A stretch of DNA of 32,583 bases from an uncultured Clostridia bacterium (GCA_944380415.1 CALWHN010000011.1:1-32583), one strand, 5' to 3'. Counted from the stretch's first letter, positions 1 through 8,256 are shown. Program-made: numbers and translations. The notes: generated by a model not told the origin, from the sequence alone.

Positions 1-536
1 ATGCTTTTCTCTGTCAAATAGTCAAGCGCGCCTGTTGGCTCATCACAAAGCAAAATCTTCTGATTTTTTGCAATTGCCCTTGCAATTGAAACCCTTTGCT
101 GCTCTCCACCAGAAAGTTGAGAGGGGAAATTATTGATTCTGTCTTTAAGGCCAACTTTTTCCAAAATTTCTATTGGTTTAAAAGCATCCTTGCAAAGCTC
201 AACTGCTAGTTCAACATTTTCAAGAGCCGTTAGATTTGGCATTAAATTGTAAAATTGAAAAACAAAGCCAACATCGTTTCTTCTATAATCTGTTAAGCTT
301 TTTTGATTTAATTCTCTAAGGTTTGTTCCGCTAACAAAAAGGTCTCCCGAAGTTATGTTGTCCATTCCGCCCATAAGATTTAAAAGGGTTGTTTTTCCAG
401 CACCGCTTGGCCCTAAAACAACAGCAAACTCGCCCTCTTCAATGTCAAAAGAAATTCCGTCAACGGCGTTAATTTCGCTTGTTCCAACCTTAAATGTTTT
501 AACAACATTATTTGCCTCAACAATTTTGTTCTTCAT
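1..536 (-). CDS. ABC transporter ATP-binding protein, MacB/LolD type (3' end outside window)
   Basis: ATPase subunit of an ABC transporter of the MacB/LolD/FtsE class, which normally pairs with FtsX-like permeases and works at the cytoplasmic face of the membrane. I translated the reverse strand from the ATG at 536. The visible 178 residues contain Walker A GPSGAGKTT, the Q-loop within FVFQFYNLMP, the signature LSGGEQQR, Walker B ILLCDEP and the D-loop GALD, in the normal order. The reading frame is open through base 1, so the H-loop and C-terminus lie beyond the left edge. GGAGAAA lies just upstream of the start, and a TATAAT at 560-555 could give a leader of about 11 bases, although no good -35 is visible. 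The gene follows tpiA by 40 bases. The substrate cannot be told; the permease should be further left. Confidence 0.9.
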   Translation of the reverse strand, partial: MKNKIVEANNVVKTFKVGTSEINAVDGISFDIEEGEFAVVLGPSGAGKTTLLNLMGGMDNITSGDLFVSGTNLRELNQKSLTDYRRNDVGFVFQFYNLMPNLTALENVELAVELCKDAFKPIEILEKVGLKDRINNFPSQLSGGEQQRVSIARAIAKNQKILLCDEPTGALDYLTEKS

Positions 537-576
537 ATAGTTTCTCCAAATTTAATTATATAACTTTTAAAGAAAA

Positions 577-1314
577 TCAACTAATAATTTTAATAAACTC
601 ATTTGGGTCTAAACTTGCCCCGCCAACAAGAGCGCCGCAAATTCCATCAATTTTTAATATGCTTTTGGCTGTTCCCGAAGTTAAACTTCCCCCATATAAA
701 ATTTTTTGGTCTTGCGCCGCCTGTTTAGAATAATGGGACGAAATTAATTTTCTAATTGTTTTAACTGCCTCTTCAATATCCTCGCTGCTTGCAACTTTTC
801 CTGTTCCAATTGCCCAAACTGGTTCATAGGCAATTATTATTCCCTTTAACTCGTTTTCAAAAATTCCAGAAAGCGCACTTTCAATTTGCTGACTTAAAAT
901 TTCCGTTGTTCGCTTAGAATTTCTTTGAACCTTTGTCTCTCCAACACACAAAACAACTTTTAGGCCATGGCGAAGAGCTGTTTTAATTTTCTTGTTTATT
1001 TTCTCGTTAGTTTCATTAAAATATTTTCTTCTCTCACTGTGACCAATAATCACATATTTAACGCCAAGACAGCAGAGCATGTCTGCCGAAATTTCGCCAG
1101 TGAACGGGCCGAAATCTTCTTCATGCATGTTCTGAGCGCCAACTGCAATTCTCTCGTCTAAAAACTTTCCCAAACAAAGCGAAGTGTATGGAAGACAAAG
1201 GCAAACATCTGAAGACAAGCTTTCAGGAAGATGATTGTTCAATTCCTGAATGTAATCTAAAACTTCAGGGTTTGTTTTGTTCATTTTAAAATTTGCAACA
1301 AAAATTTTTTTCAT
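577..1314 (-). CDS. tpiA: Triosephosphate isomerase
   Basis: Interconverts dihydroxyacetone phosphate and glyceraldehyde 3-phosphate in glycolysis; cytoplasmic dimer. The 245-residue product has the normal family length. Catalytic residues are all visible: N8 and K10 in NFKMN, H92 in IIGHSERR and the base E164 in AYEPVWAIGTG. The phosphate-binding motifs YGGS and ALVGGASL follow near the C-terminus. An upstream in-frame ATG at 1332 would overlap pgk, and the AGGAAA ribosome site lies inside that extension, so I take the ATG at 1314. The start lies one base past the pgk stop, so the two genes are surely co-transcribed and probably translationally coupled. The common gapdh and gpm/eno neighbours of a glycolytic operon are not present here. 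Confidence 0.97.
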   Translation of the reverse strand: MKKIFVANFKMNKTNPEVLDYIQELNNHLPESLSSDVCLCLPYTSLCLGKFLDERIAVGAQNMHEEDFGPFTGEISADMLCCLGVKYVIIGHSERRKYFNETNEKINKKIKTALRHGLKVVLCVGETKVQRNSKRTTEILSQQIESALSGIFENELKGIIIAYEPVWAIGTGKVASSEDIEEAVKTIRKLISSHYSKQAAQDQKILYGGSLTSGTAKSILKIDGICGALVGGASLDPNEFIKIIS

Positions 1315-1315
1315 A

Positions 1316-2509
1316 TTAATTTTCCTTAACATCAGTTAAAGCTTCAAGTCCAGGCAGTTCTGCACCTTCTAGAAGAGCAAGCGTTGCTCCTCCGCCGGTT
1401 GACAAATGGGTAAATTTGTTTTCTAGCCTTAGCAGCTTAACTGCTGCAACGCTGTCGCCTCCGCCAACAATTGAAAAGCCGCCTGTTTTTGCAATTGCTT
1501 TTGCAATTGCTTCAGTACCCTTGGAGAAGTTTGAAAATTCAAAAACGCCCATAGGTCCGTTCCAAATGAAAGTCTTCCCACTTTTTATTATGCTTTTGTA
1601 TAACTTAATTGTTTTTGGTCCAATGTCAAGCCCCATTAAATTGCTTGGAATTTTATCAACATCATAGCATCTTGCACTTGCGTTTGGGCTGTATGTTTCA
1701 GTCGCAGCAACATCAATTGGAAGAACAATTTTCTTTCCCTCAGCCTCTGCCTTCTCCAAAATTTCCCTCGCAACGCCAAGGCTTTCATCGTCAACAATTG
1801 ATTTTCCAACATCATAGCCCTTTGCCTTTAAGAATGTGAAGGCCATTGCTCCGCCAATTAAAACGTAATCCGCTTTTTCCATAAGATTTTTAACAACACC
1901 AATTTTATCCGAAACTTTTGCTCCTCCAAGAACAACAACAAGCGGCCTTTTCGGATTTTCCATCGCTTCGGTTATAGTGTTAATTTCCTTTCCCATTAAA
2001 AAGCCCATTCCATTTTTAGGAAGAAGTTTTGCAACGCGGTAGATTGATGCATGTTTTCTGTGGATTGTACCAAATGCATCATCTATATAAACATCTGCCA
2101 TACTTGCAAGTTTTTTTGCAAAATATAAATCATTAAGTTCTTCTTCTTTGTGGAAACGCAAATTCTCCAAAAGCAAAATTTCGCCTTCTTTCAAATTTTT
2201 TGCTTTTTCCATTGCGTCTGGGCCAACAACGTCAACAGCAAAATATATCTTATTAATTAAGTATTTAATTAACTGCTGTGCAACAGGGAACATTGAATAT
2301 TTTTGATTAAATTCGCCCTTTGGCCTTCCAAGATGAGAACAAATTATTAACTTTGCCCCTTGTTTTAAAATGTATCTAATGGTTGGAAGCTCCATATAGA
2401 TTCTTGTGTCATCTGTTATATTCCCCTTGTCATCAAGAGGAACATTTAAATCTGCTCTTAAAAGAACTCTTTTCCCCTTTAAATCAAGGTCTGTTAACAT
2501 TCTTTTCAT
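1316..2509 (-). CDS. pgk: Phosphoglycerate kinase
   Basis: Transfers the acyl phosphate of 1,3-bisphosphoglycerate to ADP, an ATP-forming step of glycolysis. The 397 residues match the usual bacterial length. Family motifs are in order: RADLNVP near the N-terminus, the substrate loop SHLGRPKG, GGAKVSDKIGV, GGAMAFTFL, NGPMGVFE and the nucleotide-binding GGGDSVAA followed by STGGGA. The ATG at 2509 has a strong purine run (AAGGGGGA) about nine bases upstream. It is the first gene of a pgk-tpiA transcript read from a promoter at 2562-2534, divergent from the gene at 2642. Nothing looks damaged. Confidence 0.98.
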   Translation of the reverse strand: MKRMLTDLDLKGKRVLLRADLNVPLDDKGNITDDTRIYMELPTIRYILKQGAKLIICSHLGRPKGEFNQKYSMFPVAQQLIKYLINKIYFAVDVVGPDAMEKAKNLKEGEILLLENLRFHKEEELNDLYFAKKLASMADVYIDDAFGTIHRKHASIYRVAKLLPKNGMGFLMGKEINTITEAMENPKRPLVVVLGGAKVSDKIGVVKNLMEKADYVLIGGAMAFTFLKAKGYDVGKSIVDDESLGVAREILEKAEAEGKKIVLPIDVAATETYSPNASARCYDVDKIPSNLMGLDIGPKTIKLYKSIIKSGKTFIWNGPMGVFEFSNFSKGTEAIAKAIAKTGGFSIVGGGDSVAAVKLLRLENKFTHLSTGGGATLALLEGAELPGLEALTDVKEN

Positions 2510-2533
2510 AATCTTTCCCCCTTTGTTTTAAAT

Positions 2534-2562
2534 AGTTTAACATCTTAAGAAATTTTTAACAA
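2534..2562 (-). promoter_or_regulatory. Predicted pgk-tpiA promoter
   Basis: Reverse-strand TTGTTA (2562-2557), a 17-base spacer and TAAACT (2539-2534). The -10 is preceded by TGn, making an extended -10 element. The predicted transcript starts near 2527, giving an 18-base leader that contains the GGGGGA ribosome site. Each hexamer matches consensus at 4 of 6 positions. Confidence 0.55.
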
Positions 2563-2581
2563 ATAAATTTATTAAAATTTA

Positions 2582-2610
2582 TTGCGAATTAAAAATTTTT
2601 GATGTATACT
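2582..2610 (+). promoter_or_regulatory. Predicted promoter of the oxoamine synthase gene
   Basis: TTGCGA (2582-2587), a 17-base spacer and TATACT (2605-2610). The start of transcription should be near 2617, and GGGAGAA at 2630 serves the ATG at 2642. It is back-to-back with the pgk promoter, with 19 bases between the two -35 boxes. Confidence 0.6.
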
Positions 2611-2641
2611 TTCCTTTGTATTTTATTTTGGGAGAACGAGA

Positions 2642-3820
2642 ATGGATCTATTTAAAAAATGTTTTGATTACACAAGAATTGAAGATTTAAAAGAAGCTGG
2701 TTTGTATCCATATTTCCATTATTTGACAACAGGTCAAGACACTGTTGTTCAAATGGAAGGGAAAAGAACAATCATGATTGGTTCAAACAACTATCTTGGA
2801 CTAACTTCGAACCAAGAAGTCATTGACGCAGGCGTTGAAGCAATTAAAAAATATGGAAGCGGCTGCTCTGGTTCAAGGTTTTTGAACGGAACGCTTGACA
2901 TGCACATTCAACTTGAAAAAGAACTTGCAGAATTTTTACATAAAGAAGATTGCGTAACATTTTCAACAGGTTTCCAGTCCAACCTTGGAATTATTAGCGC
3001 AGTTGCGGGAAGAAACGACGTTATAGTTAGCGACAAAGAGAACCACGCAAGTATTTACGATGCTTGCCGCCTCTCATTTGCAAAGCTTTTAAGATATGAA
3101 CACAACGACATGGAAGATTTGGAAAGGCAGCTTTCCTCAATTGATAAAGATAAGGGAATTTTAATTGTAACCGATGGTGTTTTTTCAATGAGCGGCGAAA
3201 TTTGCAATCTTCCAGAAATTGTTAGACTTGCAAAAAAATATGGCGCAAGAGTTATGGTTGACGACGCCCATGGCCTTGGCGTTATTGGCGAAGGCGGAAG
3301 AGGAACAGCTTCCCACTTCGGCCTTGAAGATGACGTTGATTTAATTATGGGAACTTTTAGCAAATCTCTTGCAAGTTTGGGAGGCTATGTTGTTTGCAGC
3401 GCAAAAGTTGCAAATTATATTCGACATAATTCGCGTCCGTTCATATTTAGCGCAAGCATAACCCCAGCAAGCGTTGCGTGCGCAAGAAAATCGCTTGAAA
3501 TTTTAAAGCGTGAGCCAGAGCGCGTTGAAAACTTAAACAAACTGGGCGATTATTTCCGCGAAGGCCTAACAAAACGCAACATCAAATTTATTCCAGGTAA
3601 AGCTCCAATTGTTGCAATTTGGACATACACAGACGAAAACTCCTTCCTTGCCTGCAAAATGCTTTTGGAAAGAGGCGTTTATGTAAATCCAGTAATCTCT
3701 CCCGCTGTTCCAGTTGGCCAAAGCATCTTAAGAACTTCTTTTACAGCAACCCACACAAAAGAACAACTTGATGAAGCAATGGACAAAATTAAGGAAGTTT
3801 TGGACATAATTTTGAAATAA
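2642..3820 (+). CDS. Alpha-oxoamine synthase, serine palmitoyltransferase-like
   Basis: A PLP-dependent enzyme that condenses an amino acid with an acyl-CoA, with loss of CO2. The family holds BioF, Kbl, HemA and serine palmitoyltransferase (Spt). Over 392 residues I see H135 (cofactor stacking) in ENHAS, the VDDAHGLGV block with H210, and the PLP lysine K241 in GTFSKSLAS. Several segments look closest, from memory, to Bacteroides-type Spt: GAGLYPYF-like N-terminus, SRFLNGTLDMHIQLEKELA, HNDMEDLE, VDLIMGTFSKSLAS, RHNSRPFIFSAS and ATHTKEQLD. If so, the product would be 3-ketosphinganine, the first step of sphingolipid synthesis. Glycine C-acetyltransferase remains possible. The gene is monocistronic, with its own promoter and terminator, and has no biotin or threonine-degradation neighbours. 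Family assignment is secure; substrate is inference. Confidence 0.85.
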   Translation: MDLFKKCFDYTRIEDLKEAGLYPYFHYLTTGQDTVVQMEGKRTIMIGSNNYLGLTSNQEVIDAGVEAIKKYGSGCSGSRFLNGTLDMHIQLEKELAEFLHKEDCVTFSTGFQSNLGIISAVAGRNDVIVSDKENHASIYDACRLSFAKLLRYEHNDMEDLERQLSSIDKDKGILIVTDGVFSMSGEICNLPEIVRLAKKYGARVMVDDAHGLGVIGEGGRGTASHFGLEDDVDLIMGTFSKSLASLGGYVVCSAKVANYIRHNSRPFIFSASITPASVACARKSLEILKREPERVENLNKLGDYFREGLTKRNIKFIPGKAPIVAIWTYTDENSFLACKMLLERGVYVNPVISPAVPVGQSILRTSFTATHTKEQLDEAMDKIKEVLDIILK

Positions 3821-3943
3821 AAAATTAGTTAAATTAAACATAAAAAATTTTAATAAAATATAGTTAAATTAACCAAATATCATTTTTAAAAAACTGGTTA
3901 AAATATACAATAAAATATTATTAATTTTTTAGTTATTTTAAAC

Positions 3944-3980
3944 AAAAAAACAACCTATTAGGTTGTTTTTATTTTTATTT
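3944..3980. terminator. Bidirectional rho-independent terminator
   Basis: Inverted repeat AAACAACCT (3948-3956), loop ATT, AGGTTGTTT (3960-3968). A T-rich tract follows on the plus strand, and the A-run at 3944-3950 becomes a T-run on the minus strand. It sits between the convergent oxoamine synthase gene and fakA and can serve both. The AT-rich stretch before it (3821-3943) holds nothing I can name. Confidence 0.85.
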
Positions 3981-3984
3981 TAAC

Positions 3985-5619
3985 TTATTCAACTGAAACG
4001 ATGTAATAATAGACTGGCTGGCCGCCATAGATTGCATTAACTTCGCAGTTAGGATACTTCTCTTCAAGCGATGCGCGAAGTTTTTCAGCATCTTCTTCGT
4101 TTATGTCCTCTCCGTAGAAAAGAGTTATGTTAACGCTTTCTTCGTCAAGCAACTTTTCAACCAACTTTTCCGTTGTTGTTTGAACATCGCTTCCCTTTGC
4201 TAAAATCGCCTTGTCGTCAAGCCCGATAATTTCGCCAACGGAAAGATCAAAACCGTCAACATGGGTTGCTCTAACGGCATAGGTAACGCTCCCTGCTTTA
4301 ACGCTTTCAAGAGCGGCGGTCATTGCTTCCAAATTCTCTTCTGGAGAAGCTTCTGGGTTAAAAGCAAGCGAAGCTGCAATCCCCTCTGGAACATTCTTTG
4401 TTGGAACAACGTAAATTGGCTTTTCAGACAAAGCCTTTGCCTGTTCTGCCGCAAGAATTATGTTCTTGTTGTTTGGGAAGACAAAAACAGCTTCTGCTGG
4501 CACTTTTGAAACAGCATTTGCAATGTCGGCAGCGCTTGGGTTCATGGTTTGGCCGCCAGCAATGATTTGATCAACTGTCAAGTCGGTGAACAAATTTGCA
4601 AGCCCTTCGCCAGGAGCAACTGAAACCATTCCAAGCGGTTTTAGTTCCTCAACTTTTTTCATGTTCTTCTTAAGTTCACGATTTTGTTCACGCATGTTTT
4701 CAATTTTGATATTCCAAATTTCGCCCAAAGCAAGAGCATAAGCAAGCGCCCTGTTTGGCTCGTTCGTGTGAACATGGACTTTAACCAAGCTTAAATCGCC
4801 AATGCAAAGGACAGAATCGCCAATTTCCATAAGTTTTTCGCGAAGTTTATCAATGTCCGCCTCTGTTGTCTTCTTAAGCATGTGGATAATCATAAATTCT
4901 GTGCAATATCCAAATTCAATGTCCGCCAAATTGTTGATATCTGCAATGACATCATCAACGGATTGAACCGGCTTTGCATCATCAAAGTTAAATGTAAGCG
5001 TCTCGTCGCCGCAAAGAGCCTTGTAATATCCCGTAAAGAGAACAATTAGCCCTCTTCCGCCGGCGTCAACAACACCTGCTTTCTTCAAAACAGGCAGCAT
5101 TTCAGGAGTCTTTTGGAGAATTTCCTCGCCCTTGTCTAGGACAATTTCCATAAATTCTTCAAAATCTTGGTGTTTTTTAGCTGCTTCAACAGCCGTTTCA
5201 GCCATTGTTCTAATAACAGTTAAAATTGTTCCCTCTTTTGGCTTTGTAACCGCCTTGTAAGCAATGTTTGCACCTTCTTGAATTGCTTTTGCAAAAATCT
5301 TTGTTGTAATTTCCTGATATTGCCCCAAAACAGAAGTTAGCCCCTTTAAAATTTGAGATGTGATAACACCGGAATTACCTCTAGCACCTCTGAGCGCACC
5401 CTTTGCATATGCCTCGCAAAGAGAGTCCATGCTGTTGTTGATGCAATTGTTAACTTCAGAAGAAGCCGATTTAATTGTTAGGAACATGTTTGTTCCCGTG
5501 TCCCCATCTGGAACAGGGAAAACATTTAAAGCGTCAACAAGTTTTTTATTTTGTTCAAGCAAGCTAGCGCCTGCCATTATCATCTTCCTAAAAACGGAAC
5601 CATTAATCGTTTTTTGCAT
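3985..5619 (-). CDS. fakA: DAK2-domain fatty acid kinase subunit (YloV/FakA family)
   Basis: ATP-binding catalytic subunit of bacterial fatty acid kinase, which phosphorylates FakB-bound fatty acids so they can enter phospholipid synthesis. The N-terminal DAK2/DhaL-like domain shows DGDTGTN at residues 38-44, which holds the Mg-ATP aspartates, and GARGNSG at 78-84. A middle DegV-like/FakA region follows, and the C-terminus ends with the family pattern GGQPVYYYIVSVE. The length of about 544 residues is normal. I prefer the second of two in-frame ATGs (5619 rather than 5625), because AAGGTGG directly abuts the first but sits six bases before the second, and the homologous proteins start there. 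It follows the Asp23-like gene closely, the yloU-yloV pair known in Bacillus. No FakB partner is in the window. Confidence 0.93.
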   Translation of the reverse strand: MQKTINGSVFRKMIMAGASLLEQNKKLVDALNVFPVPDGDTGTNMFLTIKSASSEVNNCINNSMDSLCEAYAKGALRGARGNSGVITSQILKGLTSVLGQYQEITTKIFAKAIQEGANIAYKAVTKPKEGTILTVIRTMAETAVEAAKKHQDFEEFMEIVLDKGEEILQKTPEMLPVLKKAGVVDAGGRGLIVLFTGYYKALCGDETLTFNFDDAKPVQSVDDVIADINNLADIEFGYCTEFMIIHMLKKTTEADIDKLREKLMEIGDSVLCIGDLSLVKVHVHTNEPNRALAYALALGEIWNIKIENMREQNRELKKNMKKVEELKPLGMVSVAPGEGLANLFTDLTVDQIIAGGQTMNPSAADIANAVSKVPAEAVFVFPNNKNIILAAEQAKALSEKPIYVVPTKNVPEGIAASLAFNPEASPEENLEAMTAALESVKAGSVTYAVRATHVDGFDLSVGEIIGLDDKAILAKGSDVQTTTEKLVEKLLDEESVNITLFYGEDINEEDAEKLRASLEEKYPNCEVNAIYGGQPVYYYIVSVE

Positions 5620-5636
5620 ATTCATCCACCTTATAG

Positions 5637-5987
5637 TTAAACACGGATGCCAACAACGTGGACATTAACAGTGTCCACAATCATGCCCGTGAAATTTTCA
5701 ACACTATATTTAACAGCGCTCTTTAAACTTTCTGCAACAGCGCTAACCGAAACTCCATATTTTAAAATGCAGTAGATATCAATAAAAATTCTGCTGTCAA
5801 CACTTGAGATTTTAACGCCCTTTGAATAAGGCTGTTTTTTAATAAGCTCTGTTAAACTTTCTTTTAAAGAATTTGCAACAAGGTCGACAACACCATAGCA
5901 ATCAAGCGCTGCGTAACCCGCAACGACAGCTATGCTTTCATCTGATATTGTTATTCTTCCATAATAATTTTTAGTATCAACTGTCAT
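5637..5987 (-). CDS. Asp23/Gls24 family envelope stress protein
   Basis: Small Asp23-fold protein of 116 residues. The family pattern is recognisable: GRITISDESIAVVAGYAALDCYGVV at the start, then a KGVKI segment and a C-terminal NVHVVGI. In Firmicutes these proteins form membrane-associated assemblies and respond to envelope or alkaline stress; the molecular role is poorly defined. It lies directly upstream of fakA, with rpmB divergent on the other side, exactly the yloU-yloV/rpmB arrangement of Bacillus and Clostridia. The ATG at 5987 has only a weak AGG upstream and is preceded by TTTAG. No membrane segment is seen. Confidence 0.93.
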   Translation of the reverse strand: MTVDTKNYYGRITISDESIAVVAGYAALDCYGVVDLVANSLKESLTELIKKQPYSKGVKISSVDSRIFIDIYCILKYGVSVSAVAESLKSAVKYSVENFTGMIVDTVNVHVVGIRV

Positions 5988-6023
5988 CTAAAAACCTAAA
6001 CTAAACAAATTCTTACGAATACT

Positions 6024-6052
6024 ACTATACAACATTTTTAACTTTTATGCAA
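6024..6052 (-). promoter_or_regulatory. Possible promoter of the asp23-like/fakA operon
   Basis: Reverse-strand TTGCAT (6052-6047), a 17-base spacer and TATAGT (6029-6024). The -10 matches consensus at 5 of 6 positions but the -35 at only 3. It would give a leader of about 30 bases. The rest of the 222-base divergent gap (5988-6209) shows no RNA gene or ORF, only this and the rpmB promoter. Confidence 0.4.
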
Positions 6053-6152
6053 CAATTTTACTGAGTTTAATTAAGTATTACCTGTTTATGCTGTCTTAAA
6101 TCTGCTAAAAACATTATATGAAAAACATTTTAAGTTAATTATAAAATTTTAC

Positions 6153-6181
6153 TTGCTTTTTTAACCCAACTGTGCTAAACT
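6153..6181 (+). promoter_or_regulatory. Predicted rpmB promoter
   Basis: TTGCTT (6153-6158), a 17-base spacer and TAAACT (6176-6181) with an upstream TGn extension. The transcript should start near 6188, followed by a GGAGGA ribosome site before the ATG at 6210. The core TGTGCTAAACTTGG is identical to the dprA promoter core. Confidence 0.55.
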
Positions 6182-6209
6182 TGGCTAGTATAAAGATTCG
6201 GAGGAAAAT

Positions 6210-6392
6210 ATGAGCAGAGTTTGTGAAATTTGCGGAAAGGGAAAAATGAGCGGAAAAAACGTCAGCCATAGCAATAGAAAATCTAATAGAACATGGGACG
6301 TTAACCTTCAACAAACAACAATTGAAGTTGACGGAAAGGAAAAATCCGTTCGCGCTTGCACAAAGTGCATCAAAACCCAAAAGAAAGCATAA
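6210..6392 (+). CDS. rpmB: Large-subunit ribosomal protein bL28
   Basis: Structural protein of the 50S subunit. The 60-residue product begins MSRVCEICGKG and ends in basic residues, as L28 does. It is the zinc-binding (C+) form: CEIC near the start and CTKC near the end give two CxxC knuckles. GGAGGA is well placed before the ATG. It is monocistronic with its own promoter and terminator, and divergent from the Asp23/FakA pair, a conserved Firmicutes arrangement. Confidence 0.97.
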   Translation: MSRVCEICGKGKMSGKNVSHSNRKSNRTWDVNLQQTTIEVDGKEKSVRACTKCIKTQKKA

Positions 6393-6394
6393 TT

Positions 6395-6419
6395 AAAGCG
6401 GCAACAGCCGCCTTTTTTT
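6395..6419 (+). terminator. rpmB terminator
   Basis: GCGGC (6398-6402), loop AACA, GCCGC (6407-6411), then a run of seven T after CC. AAA before and TTT after the stem could extend it past a bulged base. It lies directly after the rpmB stop. Confidence 0.75.
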
Positions 6420-6423
6420 AATA

Positions 6424-6452
6424 AAAAGAGCCAAATTAGTTTTGGCTCTTTT
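6424..6452. terminator. Hairpin overlapping the 3' end of alaS
   Basis: Twelve-base perfect arms: AAAAGAGCCAAA (6424-6435) and TTTGGCTCTTTT (6441-6452) around the loop TTAGT. The alaS stop codon (6438-6436) lies in the loop, so the minus-strand hairpin includes the last alaS codons and ends in T residues. It likely terminates alaS and may back up the rpmB terminator on the other strand. Confidence 0.75.
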
Positions 6453-8238
6453 CTAATATTGCTTTAATTCTCCTTACGCCCGCACTGCTGCTCTCTTCCT
6501 TGATTATTTTAAATTTCCCAAGCTGGCCTGTTGATTTTGCATGTGGCCCGCCGCAAATTTCGCGGCTAACATCTCCAATTGTATAAACAGAAACATCCTC
6601 GCCATATTTGTCGCCAAAGACGCCCGTTGCCCCGCTGTTTCTAGCCTGGTCCAGCGTCATATTTTCGCATACAACTGGAATGTCGTTTGAAATATTTTTG
6701 TTTACTTCGTCTTCGATTTCTTTAAGCTGCTCTTGGGTCAACTTTTCTGGGTAATTGAAATCAAATCGCAAACGCTCCGGCGTTATATTAGACCCTTTTT
6801 GAACAATTCCTCCACCCAAAACTTTGTTTAAAGCGGCAAGAAGCAAATGGGTTGCAGTGTGAAGCTTTGCATTTTCCTCAGAGGAATCAATCAGCCCGCC
6901 TTTAAATGTTCCAGCTGAAATTTTGCTTTTTTCTTGATGCTCTTTAAAAGCTGCGTTAAAACCTTCTAAATCAACATCAAACCCGTTTTCCTTTGCCATT
7001 TCAAGAGTCAGTTCAACTGGAAAACCAAATGTATCAAACAACTTAAATGCTTTTGAACCAGAAATAACCTTTACATCTGGCGCAAATTTTTTCATGTTAG
7101 AAATTAATTTTTCAAATTCCTTGTTGCCTTGAACAAGAGTTTTTTCAAACTTCGAAAATTCCCTGTCTATTTCAGAAAGTATGTGGGCCTTTTTTTCATT
7201 TAAGTTTGGATAGACTTCCCCGTATATATCAACAAAATCTTCAGCCAGGCCTTTCATAAGGCTTGGGCCTGCTCCAAAGTTCATTATATACCTTATTGCC
7301 CTTCTCATGAGGCGCCTTAAAATGTAGCCCGCGCCAACATTGCTTGGAACAATTCCCTTCTCATCGCCAATCAGCATAACAGCCGTTCGAACATGGTCGC
7401 AAATTATTCTAATTTGTCGGGTTGTTCCTTCATCTTTGCCATATTTCACATTACATTCTTTTTCAATTCTCTCTATTGCTTTTTCGAAAAGGTCTGTTCT
7501 ATATGGGTCTGAAATTCCATTAAGGAAGGTCAACATGCGTTCAAAGCCAAAGCCGGTGTCAACATTTTTTTGAGAAAGCTCCTCAAGCATTCCGCCAGAA
7601 AGCTGTTTATATTCCATATAAACATCGTTTCCAATTTCAACATATCTTCCGCAAGAGCAATTGATGTCGCAAGTCTCACAGCATTTGTCTTCGTTTTTTG
7701 GATAGAACCATTCGTTGTCTGGGCCGCAAGGCGTGTTGTCAAGGCCTTCTAAATTCCACCAGTTTTCATCTGTGAAATAGATGTTTTCCTTCTTAATTCC
7801 GTTTTCCAAAAGCAATTTTTCTGTTTCATTATCCCTTGGAATTTTGCCCTTTCCAGCAAAAACTGTTGAACAAATCTTTTCCTTTTCAAGGCCAAAAACT
7901 TTTGTTAAAAGTTCAATTGAATAGGCAACTTTTTCCCTTTTAAAATAGTCTCCAAGGCTCCAATTCCCCATCATCTCAAAAAAGGTGAAATGGCTTTCGT
8001 CGCCAACATTGTCAATATCAACAGTTCTAATACACCCCTGAATGTTGCAAAGTCTTTTCCCCATTTCATGCTCTTTCTCGCCAAGAAGATATGGCATAAG
8101 CGGTTGCATCCCCGCAACATTGAACATTACGCCTGTTTCACCATCTCCAATTAACGAAACGCTTCCAATATTTTTGTGGCCCTTACTTTCATAATAACAT
8201 AGCCATTTTTCTCTTAACTCTCTGCTTGAAATTCTCAT
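6436..8238 (-). CDS. alaS: Alanyl-tRNA synthetase, short form lacking the C-terminal domain
   Basis: Charges tRNA-Ala with alanine. The 600-residue product is far shorter than the usual 870-880. The class II catalytic core is intact: NVAGMQPLMPYLLG, motif 2 around FTFFEMMGNWSLGDYFK (84-100) and motif 3 DTGFGFERM (228-235). A Cys-rich insert CCETC...CSCG (186-197) precedes VEIGNDVYMEY. The editing domain keeps all four zinc ligands: HTATH (H460, H464) and CGGPH (C562, H566). The protein ends about 35 residues after the editing motif, with no DHHA1/C-Ala domain, which in standard AlaRS helps dimerise and bind the tRNA elbow. The natural stop sits in a terminator hairpin, so this looks like a true short form, not a frameshift. 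Short AlaRS with PLMPYLLGEK-type motifs are, from memory, common in candidate phyla. It is the last gene of the yugP-yugP-alaS run. Confidence 0.93.
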   Translation of the reverse strand: MRISSRELREKWLCYYESKGHKNIGSVSLIGDGETGVMFNVAGMQPLMPYLLGEKEHEMGKRLCNIQGCIRTVDIDNVGDESHFTFFEMMGNWSLGDYFKREKVAYSIELLTKVFGLEKEKICSTVFAGKGKIPRDNETEKLLLENGIKKENIYFTDENWWNLEGLDNTPCGPDNEWFYPKNEDKCCETCDINCSCGRYVEIGNDVYMEYKQLSGGMLEELSQKNVDTGFGFERMLTFLNGISDPYRTDLFEKAIERIEKECNVKYGKDEGTTRQIRIICDHVRTAVMLIGDEKGIVPSNVGAGYILRRLMRRAIRYIMNFGAGPSLMKGLAEDFVDIYGEVYPNLNEKKAHILSEIDREFSKFEKTLVQGNKEFEKLISNMKKFAPDVKVISGSKAFKLFDTFGFPVELTLEMAKENGFDVDLEGFNAAFKEHQEKSKISAGTFKGGLIDSSEENAKLHTATHLLLAALNKVLGGGIVQKGSNITPERLRFDFNYPEKLTQEQLKEIEDEVNKNISNDIPVVCENMTLDQARNSGATGVFGDKYGEDVSVYTIGDVSREICGGPHAKSTGQLGKFKIIKEESSSAGVRRIKAILEKSQN

Positions 8239-8256
8239 TTTCTCTTATCCTTAAAA

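Noticed and set aside
3826..3872. Direct repeat TAGTTAAATTAA at 3826-3837 and 3861-3872
   Set aside because: Only two short copies in very AT-rich spacer DNA with no further periodicity; likely chance.
5988..6209. 222-base gap searched for a small RNA, tRNA or ribosomal-protein leader
   Set aside because: No cloverleaf, strong hairpin or terminator is visible; promoters for the two flanking genes explain it.
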